NCBI RefSeq assembly: GCF_000150275.1
Contig: NW_002060946.1
Span: forward strand, 7,850,011 to 7,914,010
DNA length: 64,000 bases
Source of the DNA: Trichoplax adhaerens
Lineage: Eukaryota; Placozoa; Uniplacotomia; Trichoplacea; Trichoplacidae
Reading direction: 5' to 3'
Shown here in pieces: positions 50,751 to 63,766 of this stretch. Position 1 is the first letter of the stretch; every line of letters starts with the position of its first letter. The notes under the pieces were generated by a model, which did no database searches, was not told where the DNA came from, and was given only the letters and a program-made list of their open reading frames with translations. The translations under genes and the position numbers were made by a program.

Positions 50751-53700
50751 ATGGCGGATGACGAAACCATTCTATCCGTTTTCGCTTCTGATTTTCCAGG
50801 TATTTCACCGTAGCGAACTCATGAATGAAATGCAATTGAGTTAGATTTATTATCAATCATTTACCAGATCAATTAATATGAAGGCAATAGTGTTTTATAA
50901 TGGCTGCTCTATTGCAAGTATTTGATTGAATGGAGCGTTCTGTCTTTGCAACGCCAATTCAAGTCAAGTCGCAAGCGCAAATAGAGTAAAATACAACATT
51001 AATTCCACTGTTGTGGCATCATTACTGATGTAATCTAGCTTGTAGACTTCATTGGTGTAACATTATTAGACTGTAATCTAGTTTGTTGTCTATCTACCAA
51101 TGGATTTCAATCATTTTCAAGTTTGATCTTCTAATTGATTCGATCTACACATGCAGCTTCGTGGAGGAATAATGAAGACTTTAAACGTTATGTAGCTCAG
51201 ATGAGTTCCTGTTCTATCGACATTCTAGGTATGTACTTTGCCTTGGCTTAGCTCTACAGTAGTTGATACAAATTAATTGGGTAAAGTTACCATTTTGCGA
51301 TACTAGAGTAAAGGAAGATATGCCATAATTTTAGTGATAATACATATCTATCGACGTATACTTTTCGATATTCCTTCTAGTATCATTACAATTTTCAACT
51401 TTTTCCAATCATCATTACATAACAGTATTGGCATATTGTAAAGTATTCACTCCAACTATCTTTGCTAAAGCTAAACATGATAACAAGTCAAGCGCTATAT
51501 TAATAGTATAACATCCAATCCTTATATTAGCTACCGAACCTGAACGCCTAAAAGAAGAAGAAGAATTAATTGGTCGTCAAACTCAAGATTTAGCTTTCAA
51601 CAATTATAAAACTTTTATTAAAACGGCGGAGTGCACTAATAGAGTCTTTCAAGAGGTAAGTCAACAAGAATTGGCTAGAGAAATTGACAACAAATTTATT
51701 AACAGATTGATAATTTTATATTAGAAAACAATACATTAATAAAGCTTGTGGCACCATGCCATGGGCACAAGTTATCATGTCTAATCTAGACAACTACACC
51801 TTTCCAAATACTCTGTGGTATTATAGTTTCTGCAGGTAGAGCAGCACGTCAACCTACTAATCAAGTCGATACCAGTTTTAAAAGAAAGTTGCCATGATTT
51901 TGTTAACGCAGCGCAGTCGATTAACTTAAGGTAAACTTCCTCACCGATTTGTGTCCTCGTTACAACGCATAACTAAAAATCCGTTACAGGATCATCTATT
52001 AATATGCTATTGCTTATTGCTGTGACGTTCACGTCTATTAACGCCTATCCAACCGTCCCTTCTATAGCCGAAAGCAAAATTCTGCCATTTTGTCACGGCA
52101 TACGCAATTACTGGAAATTTTAGAAGTTCCACAGGTAGTGTAGGCATATAGATAGCGTTTGCTATGCTCACGACAATTGGTCAATAAAAACTTGTATAAA
52201 TTCATGAGTGCGACTGGAGAGTTAATGAAACTGCTCCATTTCCTATACAGCTAATGGATACATCGGTCAGAAATTGCTATTACGAGGAAGCTTTAGAATT
52301 GATCGAATATGTTAAAAGACTAGAAAAGAAGCTATCTTCTATTCCAGTTATCATGGTATATTTAATAAACACCCAGTTCTGATCATTACAGTTACACGCA
52401 AACTAATTGCTTCTTCTAATTATCAAATGAAATTTGCTTTTTATTCCTAACTTTAGAACATAGTAGAAGATGTCAGAGCTTCAACTCAGTTAATGTTGAA
52501 TCAATTGTTACAACAACTTCATGATGATTTACAACTACCGGCATGCTTAAAAGTTATAGGATATATCCGTAGATTAAATGTTTTTACCGAACCTGAATTA
52601 AGAATTAAATTCCTCCAAGTACGGCTTTAAGTTAGAAAACTACCAATGCTTACACTTTATAAAATCCAACTCAATATTAAAGTCCTTATTCATTCAAATA
52701 GGCTAGAGATACTTGGTTCAGGAAAATTTTAGATAATATTCCTGATGATGAACGTAAGTAACTCCTTTTTACCACTTAAAATATTTACTTTCGCCCTGCA
52801 ATGCTAACATTGTGTTCATATCACTATATTTAGCTTACTATCATATAAGCAAGACAATCGAAGTTAGTCGGGTCCATCTCTTTGACATTATCACCCAATA
52901 CAGAGCTGTCTTTCCTGACGATGATCCGCTGTTGTCAACTGGATCTGGCAACCAAGCTAACAAAACTAAACCTGTTGCTATTTTTTATTGCTGGCTTATT
53001 CAAAAAGTTAGAAAAATACTCCTTCTTATTACTGGATATAAACTGACCTGATGTTGGTTGAGCCAACCAACATCTGTGCGTTAATGTCAACATGCCTTCT
53101 TAAATGTTACTTATCACTTTTGTATTAATCGATAGGTAAAAGATTTTCTATCCACATTGGATTGCGACTTGTCACGAGGTGTTGGTGGTCGCTTAGATTC
53201 ATTGCTAGGCCAGTGTATGTATTTTGGACTATCTTTTAGTCGTGTTGGAGCGGATTTTAGAAATTTGTTAGCACCACTTTTTCAGCGGACAGTAATGAAA
53301 GGCTTTTCGCGAACGGTCGAAGATGCTACAACTCAGTATGTCAATATTCAGCCATTTTTAAATAGTATATTAGTTGTCAATTGCGCAGACTGATTCATCT
53401 GAGGGTGTCATTTATTTTGAAGGTTTCAAGATAGTTTAAAGTCTTACAAACTCGTTAGGCCGTCTACTGTTGTTGCTAGTATGGTTTCTAAATATGAAAT
53501 TTCGAAACGTAAAGTACGTAGTTATGCTGCACTCAAATTGTTCACTATTGCCGTCAACGTAGCCTATTATTGTCGAACTGCCTTCTTTAATTATACTTGC
53601 ACCGTATGATAATTTGGATTATAGGAATCGGATTTATCACCCCCTATGATTCTTCTAGAGTTTGATCCGTTAGCAGGATACACAAACTCTGTCTTGGCTG

Positions 53701-54320
53701 CTTTCAACGAAATTAGATTATGCGCTCCGGTAGCCATTGCCCCAGCAGTAGCGAAAAAATTGCAGGGGTCACTCGTTACTTGTGCAATTACGATATGTGA
53801 CTATTATAGGTAAGTCATCATCATAATATTAGTATAAAAAATACTATTATCATAAAGGAACTTTTTCCATTTCTACAGGTTGGAATCCACTACGTTAAAT
53901 CAAGATGAATTTAACCTCCTCACTCGGTTTTGTGATCTTTACGCTAATACATTGGTTCCTTATTTAGCTCGATGTTTGAGCGCTTTATTTTCTACAACAT
54001 CAATTAATTCATTACTGGGTCAAACTGTGGCTCAACAGGAAGGATCAGTAACGAATGGTAGTGGAAGAATTGATGTTGATGAAATATTCAATGTATTAAA
54101 ACCATTCCTGCCTCAAAAACCTCCCGTCACTGTTTATCGTAATAGTAGTCTAGAAAATATAACGAAAAAAGACTCAGTTGATACAGAATCCAATGCAGTA
54201 AAATCTTCAGAATCACATGCAGAATCAGATACAGTAAAGGTATCAGAATCGCCTAGAGAGGATGTTGATGATATTGCCACAACATCGGATGCTAGTGAGG
54301 AACACACACATTCAGATTAA
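50751..54320 (+). CDS. COG8: Conserved oligomeric Golgi complex subunit 8, 13 exons
   Basis: COG8 belongs to lobe B of the COG tethering complex, which acts on the cytosolic face of the Golgi in retrograde vesicle traffic and glycosylation homeostasis. Thirteen exons join in phase to 605 residues (human 612): 50751-50799, 51157-51228, 51531-51655, 51836-51930, 52068-52134, 52251-52355, 52457-52618, 52702-52753, 52834-53006, 53136-53335, 53423-53513, 53625-53809 and 53879-54320. Conserved blocks include [85 protein letters not shown] and [20 protein letters not shown]. The acidic, Ser-rich C-terminal tail (about residues 540-605) is unconserved, as in other animals. AATAAA follows the stop within 10 bp as a likely polyadenylation signal. 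The end of exon 11 could instead be at the ATG at 53483, also in phase. Confidence 0.96.
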
Positions 54321-57300
54321 ATCTCAATAAATATTGACGACTGTTATGCGCGTAGACGTGAAAATTAATTACTACCATTATTGAATGTCTATTTAATAAC
54401 GTACGAATCACTCTCCTAACTTTAATAATGTAAATAAAATTACAATATATCGATTTGCTATCAGTATGTGTGGAATTGATGAGAATAAGATTGTATATGG
54501 TATACATTAAATGTGATCTACTGAACTGTATTTGCAATACAAGAAATTAGCGTCAAGTTCTATCGCAGGTGTTGTATATGTCATGTCTTGTAACCCATGT
54601 CGTAACGTTTATTATTGAGGTATTGATCATAGAAATTTTTGACTATCCTTTTCTACCCAATTTTATTAACACCAAATAGGTTCATGAAAAGGAAAATTAC
54701 ATTCAAATCATGACTTTGTCTGCAGACTGTATATACGATAAAGACTCATAATCGTACCTATAACTGACAGGCAGTATATAATATCGTTAGCATTAGATCA
54801 CGAAACGTATCTACTAATACTTTAAACTTGGCACTGCTATGACTTTAAACCTGAGCAAAGATCTGTCCCATAGCGCAGTATAGCAAAACATAATTTGATA
54901 GCCTTAAGAATGTTTCTAGCCTTCGTTAATGACCGCTGGAGTTACTAGATGCACCTTAATTAGCTAATTTGAGAAGACCTATCTTCTTAATGTAGTATAC
55001 GCGCATTCTAAATTAGCACCCTATTATAATTTAGCTGCAAACACAGCTTTACAAAGACAAAAATAAATTTATATGTGGCGCTAAGCAAATCGTAAATATG
55101 ACGTCAATTAATTAATTTTAAATTTCTCAACACAATTTTAGTCATTTTTCTAAAATCTTACTACCTGCGGCCGTACTTGTTAGATGCATTACGTAATTGG
55201 ACAGACTGCCACACTGTTTGCTTCCGCACAAAGAGACTGAGCTATTTATATGCATCCTTATTGAGCTATTACCAACACTATTGATGCAGTATATTCTCAT
55301 ATCATCTAGTGAGCTAATCTAAAGGATAAGGAAGCTGAATGTCATAAAAGAATGTAAATAAATAGTATTCCTGGGTATAGTTTTGTTAGATTTTAGACTA
55401 GCAACTATGCTTCTACGTGAATATCTCCCTGTACTGATTTTTTCAATCTCTTATATACCTTTGCTTATCGGATACGTAACCAAAAACTCGTGCCGTGCAG
55501 TAGCCGATAAGAATGAATTCAAAGAATCATGCAATTAGACAATAAGGCGCTCTAGTAATAACTCAATATAAATTCGCAACAGCTTTTAACTACAAGTGTT
55601 CTAAAACTACGAAGGCTAAACCTTCATTGTTATTAATTTACATTTCAATACCTACTACAAGTGTCAAATATACTGTATTAGCTATTATAGTCAAAACAGC
55701 TTCTTATTGATTGATTGATTCACAGCGCTAAGTCAATATTCTGATTCCGATTCAGTAAACATAGTATCAAATAACCAATCACTCGGGAATAAATCTTGAA
55801 TAGATTATCGTAGTGTCATGAACTCTTGATTTCAAAACTGCATGTAACTTAAACTTACTTAAAATCAACATTTTTCTCCCGTAAACAATTGATCTAATTT
55901 AGTTGGCGATGGTGGAGAATTGTACCTATCGGCCAAACAGTATAAAATACTCGAAAATTCACTTACTTAGTAGAAATTGCTGTTATAACTTTAGAAAGAA
56001 TCGATAAAAGGATGATGTGGTTGTCCAGTTGTATATAAGTAATCTGATCACATGATTATTTTAATTGTCTATAAAAAAATTTAGTGTAATTTTTTCATGT
56101 ATGAGTAATACTAGCTAAATATATTATTTTTTAGTCTATAATTGTATTGTATCAGTTGCAAGTAAATTGTGAACAACCGTGAAAGATACTTGTATATCGA
56201 GTTACGGTGTAAATTTTATTAACATTTTAATTTGCAATTATTCATTTCTTTATACGCGTATACCATAATATCAAGTTAGCGATGAATAACTCAAGGAGGA
56301 CTTATAAATCACCAAAATAATTGCTTTTGATTATCATTAGCTAGCCTGCAACGCTAGTAATCATTTTTCTGATTTTTATCTCAATTTAAAAGGAAAGTAA
56401 TTGTAGAAGGTAAATAAAAATATCTTTATATGTGCATATGATCAGCAGATAGTGTATAAGCATATTCCGTACGTGTTAAAATTCTCTTAGACAGCGACTG
56501 ATCATACAAATTTGAATAGATAGCAAATCTTTGTGTCATATATTTTTTGTTATTATACTTATTGCAACAGGAGAAATTACTCTTGGATAGTAACCATCAT
56601 AGAAGATTTAGAAAATCTTAAAAGCTTATATATCTCACATTATCCTTACTGTATCTAACATAGCAATAACAGAAATTATAATTGATCGTTAAAGTTTTAA
56701 TACCAGCCGGCAAGAAATTTATACAAATTACCTTTGATATCTTTAGAATTGTATGATAAGTTATTCATAAGCGGTAACGGACTTGAAATTTTTTATAAAT
56801 AGCAAAATAGTTTAATTATTTCATAATATTATTCTATCTATCTTTACCATCAATAAGTAACTATTACTATAAGATAATATATGATATAATCTATTCGCGT
56901 ATTTGTATACGCGAATAAACCCCTCTGAGAATCAACCAGAATTAAATAAAATCGCTCTACTTACGATTATGGCAATAATATATCCTTTTATAATTAATTG
57001 AATGATAATGGTATACAGTGTGAGTATACAGTCGAAATGATTAATTAATTAACTCATTAATATTCAATCTGTCGCTAGCCTTAAAATAGGAAAACAATTC
57101 TAAAACTACAGTAATCAAAATAACAATAGAACTTAATTTACATAGTAAATGTTAATCTAACCTATCCCACATCATCAACAATAGGACTGAATTTGAATGC
57201 TTGAAAAGTAACGACAACTAATAAATCTACATAGTGGAAATAATAGTTTCTATTACTTCTTTAATGTTTCCGACAACTACGATTTTGAACAAGATATTGT

Positions 57301-59512
57301 GGCTATCCACTTCATGTAAATAATCGGACACTATATTGTGCTGTATCTAAGGACAATTGTTAAGGTAGAACTGTTGAATTGATTCAATTATCCTTCTCCG
57401 TTACTTATTTACTGTCCGGCTATTGCTAGCAGTAGTGAGCAAGGGCGCCGATGGTAACAGCGTGAGAGTCGATTTTCTCTTATTATTTTGTCGTCAATAA
57501 AGTAATAACTTTATCGCTCTTCGATGTATTTCCACCGTATTTGTACGTGAAACTGCAAGTTAGCCCTGGATGACAAGCTTGAAATGCATCAAGGTAACAT
57601 ACATGTAATACCATAAATGAAATATATTAAAAATAAATAATTTCAAACCTATAAATATACTCTGATTTCCTGATTCTTGCATGAGGACAGATCGAGTAAA
57701 TAACGACGATAGTGCATACTTATAGCTTAACTAGAAACTCACTTTAGTCTTGCAGCATCTACAATTTATCGCTAATAACATTACTAAGAATTGGTAACCT
57801 GGCGTTGATGTCATACTGAGAGCCTTTAAGTAACATTATAAATTTCTAAATCGCTTTCAAAGGACTCTGTTCATACGATTTTAGCCTACAGGCTTATCTC
57901 GAGTAATTAGGATCCAGGAATTAATTGCCTTCTTCATGATAATATATCGCTAAAATATTAATTAAAGCCAGATATATCGTCATTAATTACGAATATCACC
58001 GATTTATGACAATGTAGCATTAATTCCTCAACAGAATTTGCTCGGAACATAGAGACTTTCCATTTTTATTTAAGGTTTTTATCACGTCTTTATCGGTGAT
58101 ACGGGATCAATGTTATGAAAAAGCCCTTATTTATAAACTCTACCAATAATTTCTTAATTAATGCTATAAATTGCACTTGAAGATGACTTGAGAGAGAATG
58201 ATAATATATTAGCTCTATTAATAGTATGCTTTACAACCTTAAATTTCATAAAATTTTAAAATTACCGTTGCCAAACTAAGATATTACTGTATAGACGAAA
58301 ACCTTTAAAAAATGATAATTTCATATTGGTGGTGGAACAAATTAGACATATACCATCTCAGATGAAGCCGAGTCTCATTTCTAAATTGCTATAACTACGA
58401 TAAATTTATCAAATGCTATTAATTCTTGAGTTATTGATAATAAAAATGTATTCTTCAATATATCTCATAATAGAATGGATAAATGAGTAAAGGTTGCCGT
58501 TATGTATTCTTAGTCAATATGGTACCTATTAGAATCGTTGTCTCACTTTAGGATTGCCTTAATTGAGTTCTTCTATATTTTTATTTAAGTCTACTTAAAA
58601 TCGTAAAAGTGAAATTTTTTCACTGTTATCCTTTCAGATTACCATTCAACTATGTAACTTAATTAGCACTTTTCTTAAATTACCAAATATTATTGTGTGG
58701 AAACTGAAAATAGTCATCAATTTTTCTACTATTCTATTCTTTGAATAAATTGTAATTTAATATTAGTATATTACTACCTATCGTAGTAAAGAGTAATAAA
58801 AGTACGTTATTATAATTGTATTGAAAAAATTTGTACGTTTCCTAAATTTATTTCATTCCTCTTTCCTTTTCATTTATTTCAGGTATATAAAATATATTCA
58901 CATTTATTAATGATGCCGACTTGCTACAGCGTAACGTTTTAGATTTATTCATAGATTAAAAATGATGGAACTAAATAGATAGCCGTGATAAGGAATAGTA
59001 GCTACAATAACAGCCTTCTATAATTTACTGCAGTATATCGCTAATTTATGACTTTCTCGTTACATACAATAATATTATTTCAATTATTCAATTTTTTTAC
59101 ATCTATCATATTTCTTACTAAGTAAATAGCTCGATCAAGAAACTGATTATATATATTAGCTATCATTGCTATTAAATTGATTACTAAATAATGATATTTC
59201 ACTTTATTAATTCGGTAATTCTTGTATAAATTGATAATCTAATAATAATATCATCGATCTTTTCAATTTTTCTTCTCCTTAAGACGGAAATTGCTCCAAT
59301 CTTTACCTATTACAATGTACTGGAAAGAAAGGGTAATAATTCATAATCCGATTACCTTCATGTCAAGCTACATCATCAGCCTTAAAACTCTCCTTGAAAA
59401 AGACTAATAAATTTCAATCTAAAGATTTTCATTAAATAGTCGTTCTCACATAACCTCATAACTAAACTATTTCTAGTTGTATCGTTTAAAGTACTGAAGT
59501 CTTTTCATTAAA
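54321..59512. other. Gene-poor AT-rich desert
   Basis: About 5 kb with no supportable exon. A small patch at about 57420-57600 is less AT-rich than its surroundings, but all its frames are broken and no splice sites give a plausible exon. Confidence 0.5.
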
Positions 59513-60589
59513 ATGAACAGGTCTTGCAATGATGACAACCTTACGGCACCAATATCTTATGCTGTTACTCTGGGTGTCGCCTACGGTGTTATATTTGTAT
59601 TTGCGGTTATAGGTAATCTCAGTTTAGCCATCGGGATTATTCAAAACTGGAGTAAAATGAAAACACTAATGAATGTGTTAGTGGTCAATTTAGCTATATG
59701 CGATTTGGGATTAGCCATTATTGGCATGCCTTTTACTGCAGTTCATGATATTTACTTATACAATCCCCTTGGCGCTGGATTCTGTTTTGTATGGTTAATC
59801 GCTATGGTTGCATTTTGGTCAGCTAATATGATAACAGTAACGGGAATTGCTATTGAGCGTTTTGTTAAAATTATTCACCCGGAAAAAGCCAAGCTACAAG
59901 CCAAAGGTGGTATTATCTTGGTAATCATATGTTGGATTATATCATTCGGCATGGCTATTCCATACGCACTTGATATTGTTAATCATTATGATAATCGCCA
60001 AGATCGTATTATATGCTATAATATCCAATCCAATTTGATTGGTCGTCGGGCATTCATCATCTTTGTATTTGTGTTCTTTTTTATCGTACCCGTTTTGGTC
60101 AATATCATGCTCTATTCCATGATTGTCTATTTCATCTATTCTAAAGCAAATGAATTAAGATCTAGAAGTGAGAATCTGCGCAAAAGAAATAGTAAAGTAG
60201 TTACAATGTTAATGATGGTTGTGGCGTTATTTATATTATGCTGGTTTCCATTTCATTTATCACAATTATTACTGAAATTCGAGCCACAAACTTTGTGCCC
60301 ATTAAGTGGTCGAATTTTTATTGCCATTTGTAATTGGCTAGCGTTATCTCATTGTATGGTTAACCCTATCATATTTGCTTCTCGGAGCGAAATTTATGGT
60401 AAGGTAATGGCGGGTGTTTGTAAACGTGGAAAGAACCGAATTCATATTTCGCCATCTGTACTCAATACTGATACGCACTCTGCTGCTGCTAATAAACAAA
60501 CCATTAGAAAATATAGCCTTAATGACGATCGAAAAAATCGAATACAACCTGTGAAGTTGCGTCGTTCCGCAACTGTACAGAAATTTTAA
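59513..60589 (+). CDS. Class A (rhodopsin-like) GPCR, intronless
   Basis: A single-exon frame of 358 residues predicts a seven-transmembrane receptor. Landmarks are GN in TM1 (Asn35), LAICD in TM2 (Asp64), Cys91 at the top of TM3 with loop-2 Cys168, ERF (115-117) replacing DRY, CWFP (243-246) in TM6 and NPIIF (284-288) replacing NPxxY. The short N terminus has sequons at Asn2 and Asn9. The tail from about residue 300 is rich in Lys, Arg, Ser and Thr with likely phosphorylation sites (a Lys-Tyr-Ser-Leu and an Arg-Arg-Ser-Ala context). It differs clearly from the paralogous pair in the left part of the window and looks like a peptide, amine or opsin-fold receptor. TM7 has no Lys at the expected retinal-binding position (the sequence there is ALSHCMVNP), so it is not an opsin. 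Confidence 0.93.
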   Translation: MNRSCNDDNLTAPISYAVTLGVAYGVIFVFAVIGNLSLAIGIIQNWSKMKTLMNVLVVNLAICDLGLAIIGMPFTAVHDIYLYNPLGAGFCFVWLIAMVAFWSANMITVTGIAIERFVKIIHPEKAKLQAKGGIILVIICWIISFGMAIPYALDIVNHYDNRQDRIICYNIQSNLIGRRAFIIFVFVFFFIVPVLVNIMLYSMIVYFIYSKANELRSRSENLRKRNSKVVTMLMMVVALFILCWFPFHLSQLLLKFEPQTLCPLSGRIFIAICNWLALSHCMVNPIIFASRSEIYGKVMAGVCKRGKNRIHISPSVLNTDTHSAAANKQTIRKYSLNDDRKNRIQPVKLRRSATVQKF

Positions 60590-63214
60590 TCACTGGCTAG
60601 ACTGATAGCTTATTACTTTTTTTATCGGTATTAAGTACTTCATACAACAATCTGCGCACGGTATTTAGTGTTACTAAATTAAAATTGAAGCTTGTTTGAG
60701 ACAGAATTTAGCTGACTTTTTATTCATTCGCTTTAATTATAATACATTTTAACTAGGCTAGAGGATTACAATTCGTATCTGAGTATAGTTTACTTGCTTG
60801 ATCATCTACTCTTATTCACCTTGAACTGGCAAAGATAATGTAAATAATGATCACCTTATTTGTTATTGAGTAATATATAATTATCCTTGACTCATCGTTA
60901 TATCGATCGATGCATAAAATTGAACCCTTTGCCAATTGGATAGACCTCTCTTTAGAGCAGTCTTTTGTTAAATGGAGGTTACCCAAAAATTACTACCGCT
61001 ATTACAACTGCACATACGTCGAGATTTTTCTCATTGATTAGCACTTCCTGAAGTAGTTAGAAGGAAGCAAAGGTGTAGAATATGTATACTTACAGCATTG
61101 AATTGAATTAATTAGTAAGACTTCTAATTAATTTTGATGGATAGCATAAATATGATCGATGTCATATTTATATATTTAATTGCAAAATTATACGTTGTGT
61201 GGTCCAATATAGGTAAGCAAAGAAGTTTTATGTTGCGATTCTTACAAATCACTTAATTTATCAGTGAGGCAATGTCTGTTCATGTTTTCTATTTGCAAGA
61301 TAGATTTGGTAACATTTCCTAGTCTTGATTATTATTTAGTAACCCATAGCTCATATCATAGCTTTGGGTTATACTGTCCCTGGGATACTCAAAACTTAAA
61401 AATTTTACTATTTTGTAGCTCTTGTATCCGTTACAGATTGAAAACTTATTGATTGCGATATCATACGCAGTATCTGAATAATACTTTCTGTTACCAATAC
61501 TTCCAAATCTGCATATACTGTATAAATTCGTAATTTTTAACAATTTTTTTTGAACTCTATGTTATTTAAATTAAATCTATGACTTTGTAATTTACTCGAT
61601 ATGTAACTCTAATAAGTTTTTACACTGGTACAATATCCAATAACTTACGATAGCAGATTTTGCTATTCTTACACAATGGATATCATGAAATTGCTATTTT
61701 GTCAAGAGAACTGTAAATAGCCTTGATTCCTTGCATACATTGTAATTCACTTACGATTAATAGGTAATTTACAATTGTAATCTCTAACAAACTATAATGA
61801 GCTTGAGAAAGTTAATGCGATGTTTTCATTGTGTGCGAGATGATCAAAAGCGCACTTAAGCTACCTGCAATAAACTCATCATAAAAAAATAAAGTAAATT
61901 CTATTTGCTATTTTATTCTCAAGGCGCATCTTCTCATATACTCTTCTTAGGATATAATCGCTTAAGAAAGTACCGTACTATAAGTTAATTTTTAATGCTG
62001 ATTATACGTTCTGTAATGTTTGTGATTATATTTATAACTGAGTATTTATTTATAAAATACAGTTAAGGTATTAGGACATGCTTTAGAGCAGTAGTTATAG
62101 TCGTATCCAAGACAACAAGAAAACGTATTATTTTTATTTCTCATTTAAACTATAACTATATGCTAGACCTATTCGTGATCGATATATCGAGAGTGAAATC
62201 AGGATAGGCTATACTCCGTGTCAATTTTCTTCTACCAGTTCGATCTTAAAGCCAAAGTAATAATTTTACTTTGTGATCATCCATAACTGAGAGTCAATTA
62301 TAGAACCTTCTATGCTAATGGACAAGGAACTGTACAAAATCTACTTCACAAGCGAAAAAGGAAAAGACGTATAAAATAAAATTAATCATGTAATTAAGCC
62401 ATGGCAGGGTGTTGGAAAATTTAGACTTTCCACCATACTTTCTTGCCTTGCAGTACAGACGGACGCTAAGCCTAGATGATATTATTGCTACTCATAAATA
62501 AATAAATACTTATTCGTTATACTTTTTGTATACTAAAGTCTACCGTGGAATAAGCATTTGTCGAACTCTATGGTAGCACTTGGTCCTATACTGCTTTCTA
62601 TCTGATATTTTCAGTGCCTACTTATTCATCGCCAAAATTTGATATCAAACGTAGTCCAAATTATTTGCATTCTCCGATATACTATATGTCCGTAAGAATA
62701 TTGAGTCATAGCTAATGTAATCTACTACAGTTCTTCTTAGTATTGGATACAATGCTGTACGATATTATCAAGAAGAAGCTATAGCAATTGTACTTATCAC
62801 CTTGTCTATTGGAGGACTTATGAAAGCCAAGCTAATTCACCTGTAATTGCTCAGGAAAACATCTGAGACTTCGCCTAAAGTAGTTTTCGAATTGTAGGAA
62901 GCTTTCTAACTAATCTCGCTAGCCAAGTATTCCTTTAAATGGATCATGTAGTAGTGGTCAAGTTACTTAAATCAACACTCTAGTTATTACAAATTTCCGT
63001 TCTTTCATGATCAGTAGCTGTTTAAAAATTAAAATTGCTTGAACATCCGTTCATTCATCTGTCATCGATGTACCTGTCCTTGCTCAAGCGAGTTGCCTTT
63101 AGCAGAGGATTGACCAAAATCTATACAAGAACGTTTATGTTGATGAGCCTTGCATCATGTTTAAATACGCATAGTAGATTAGCAACTAACGTTCGGGAAA
63201 TATCACATTTAAAC
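60590..63214. other. Spacer with possible exon remnants near 62.6-62.85 kb
   Basis: Mostly featureless AT-rich DNA. Near 62621-62851 (plus strand) two short open stretches have exon-like edges: one follows TTTTCAG and ends at GTAAGA, the other follows ACTACAG and encodes a hydrophobic stretch (AIAIVLITLSIGGLM). Their phases do not match each other, so no gene model is proposed. Confidence 0.35.
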
Positions 63215-63527
63215 ATGTCAGATAATACCGAATCCATCAAACCAGACACTAACGATGATGATATCATCCCTTTGGATAGTACGATCTTGTCAACGGCTAG
63301 TGAACATGGAAGTTCGCAATCGAAGACGAAGCGAATTGATGAAGTTTCACTGTCAACAAATGGTTCGACGATGTCATCGTTGCCTCTTACCTTCGCCAGC
63401 GATGCTCGTAACAGCGAAATTTTAATTACACAAGACCAGTCAAACATGATCGAAACGGTCACAGAGACTGATCTAAGTTGCCCTGCTGAAGTACCATTCT
63501 CGCAAGAATTACTTTACATGGCTGCAG
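63215..63527 (+). CDS. First visible exon of an unidentified gene, partial at right edge
   Basis: An open frame from the ATG at 63215 runs 104 codons to a strong GTAAGT donor at 63528. The translated segment begins MSDNTESIKPD and is acidic, Ser/Thr-rich and of low hydrophobicity, so it looks like a disordered cytosolic N terminus; it ends PFSQELLYMAAG. The frame stays open upstream to an ATG at 63035. That extension would add a basic, hydroxylated stretch resembling a targeting presequence. No further exon is visible before the window ends. No family is recognised. Confidence 0.5.
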
Positions 63528-63653
63528 GTAAGTACAGTAATTTTTACAGTTTGTATTTTATCGAGAGTATGACGGTCATCCAAGACAGAGGCTGCAATAT
63601 GGAGTCGCGTTCATGTTCCAAGAATTTTTTTCTAAACTTGCAATATTATATAG

Positions 63654-63766
63654 TGTCATAAAACAGCTTTCGTGATCGTTCCTGAACTAAACTATCTACT
63701 CTTAAAGGTTCCCCGACTAACTCCGGAGATCCTCAGTAAAGGAAAACTAGCTTATTCCTATACTAT
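63654..63766 (+). repeat. ~110-bp dispersed repeat, copy 2
   Basis: Matches 39149-39260, including the internal GACTAACTCCGGAGATCCTC block. It lies in what should be the first intron of the gene beginning at 63215. Its first bases, GTCATAAAACAGCTTTCG, resemble the 5' end of the ~630-bp element. Confidence 0.75.
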
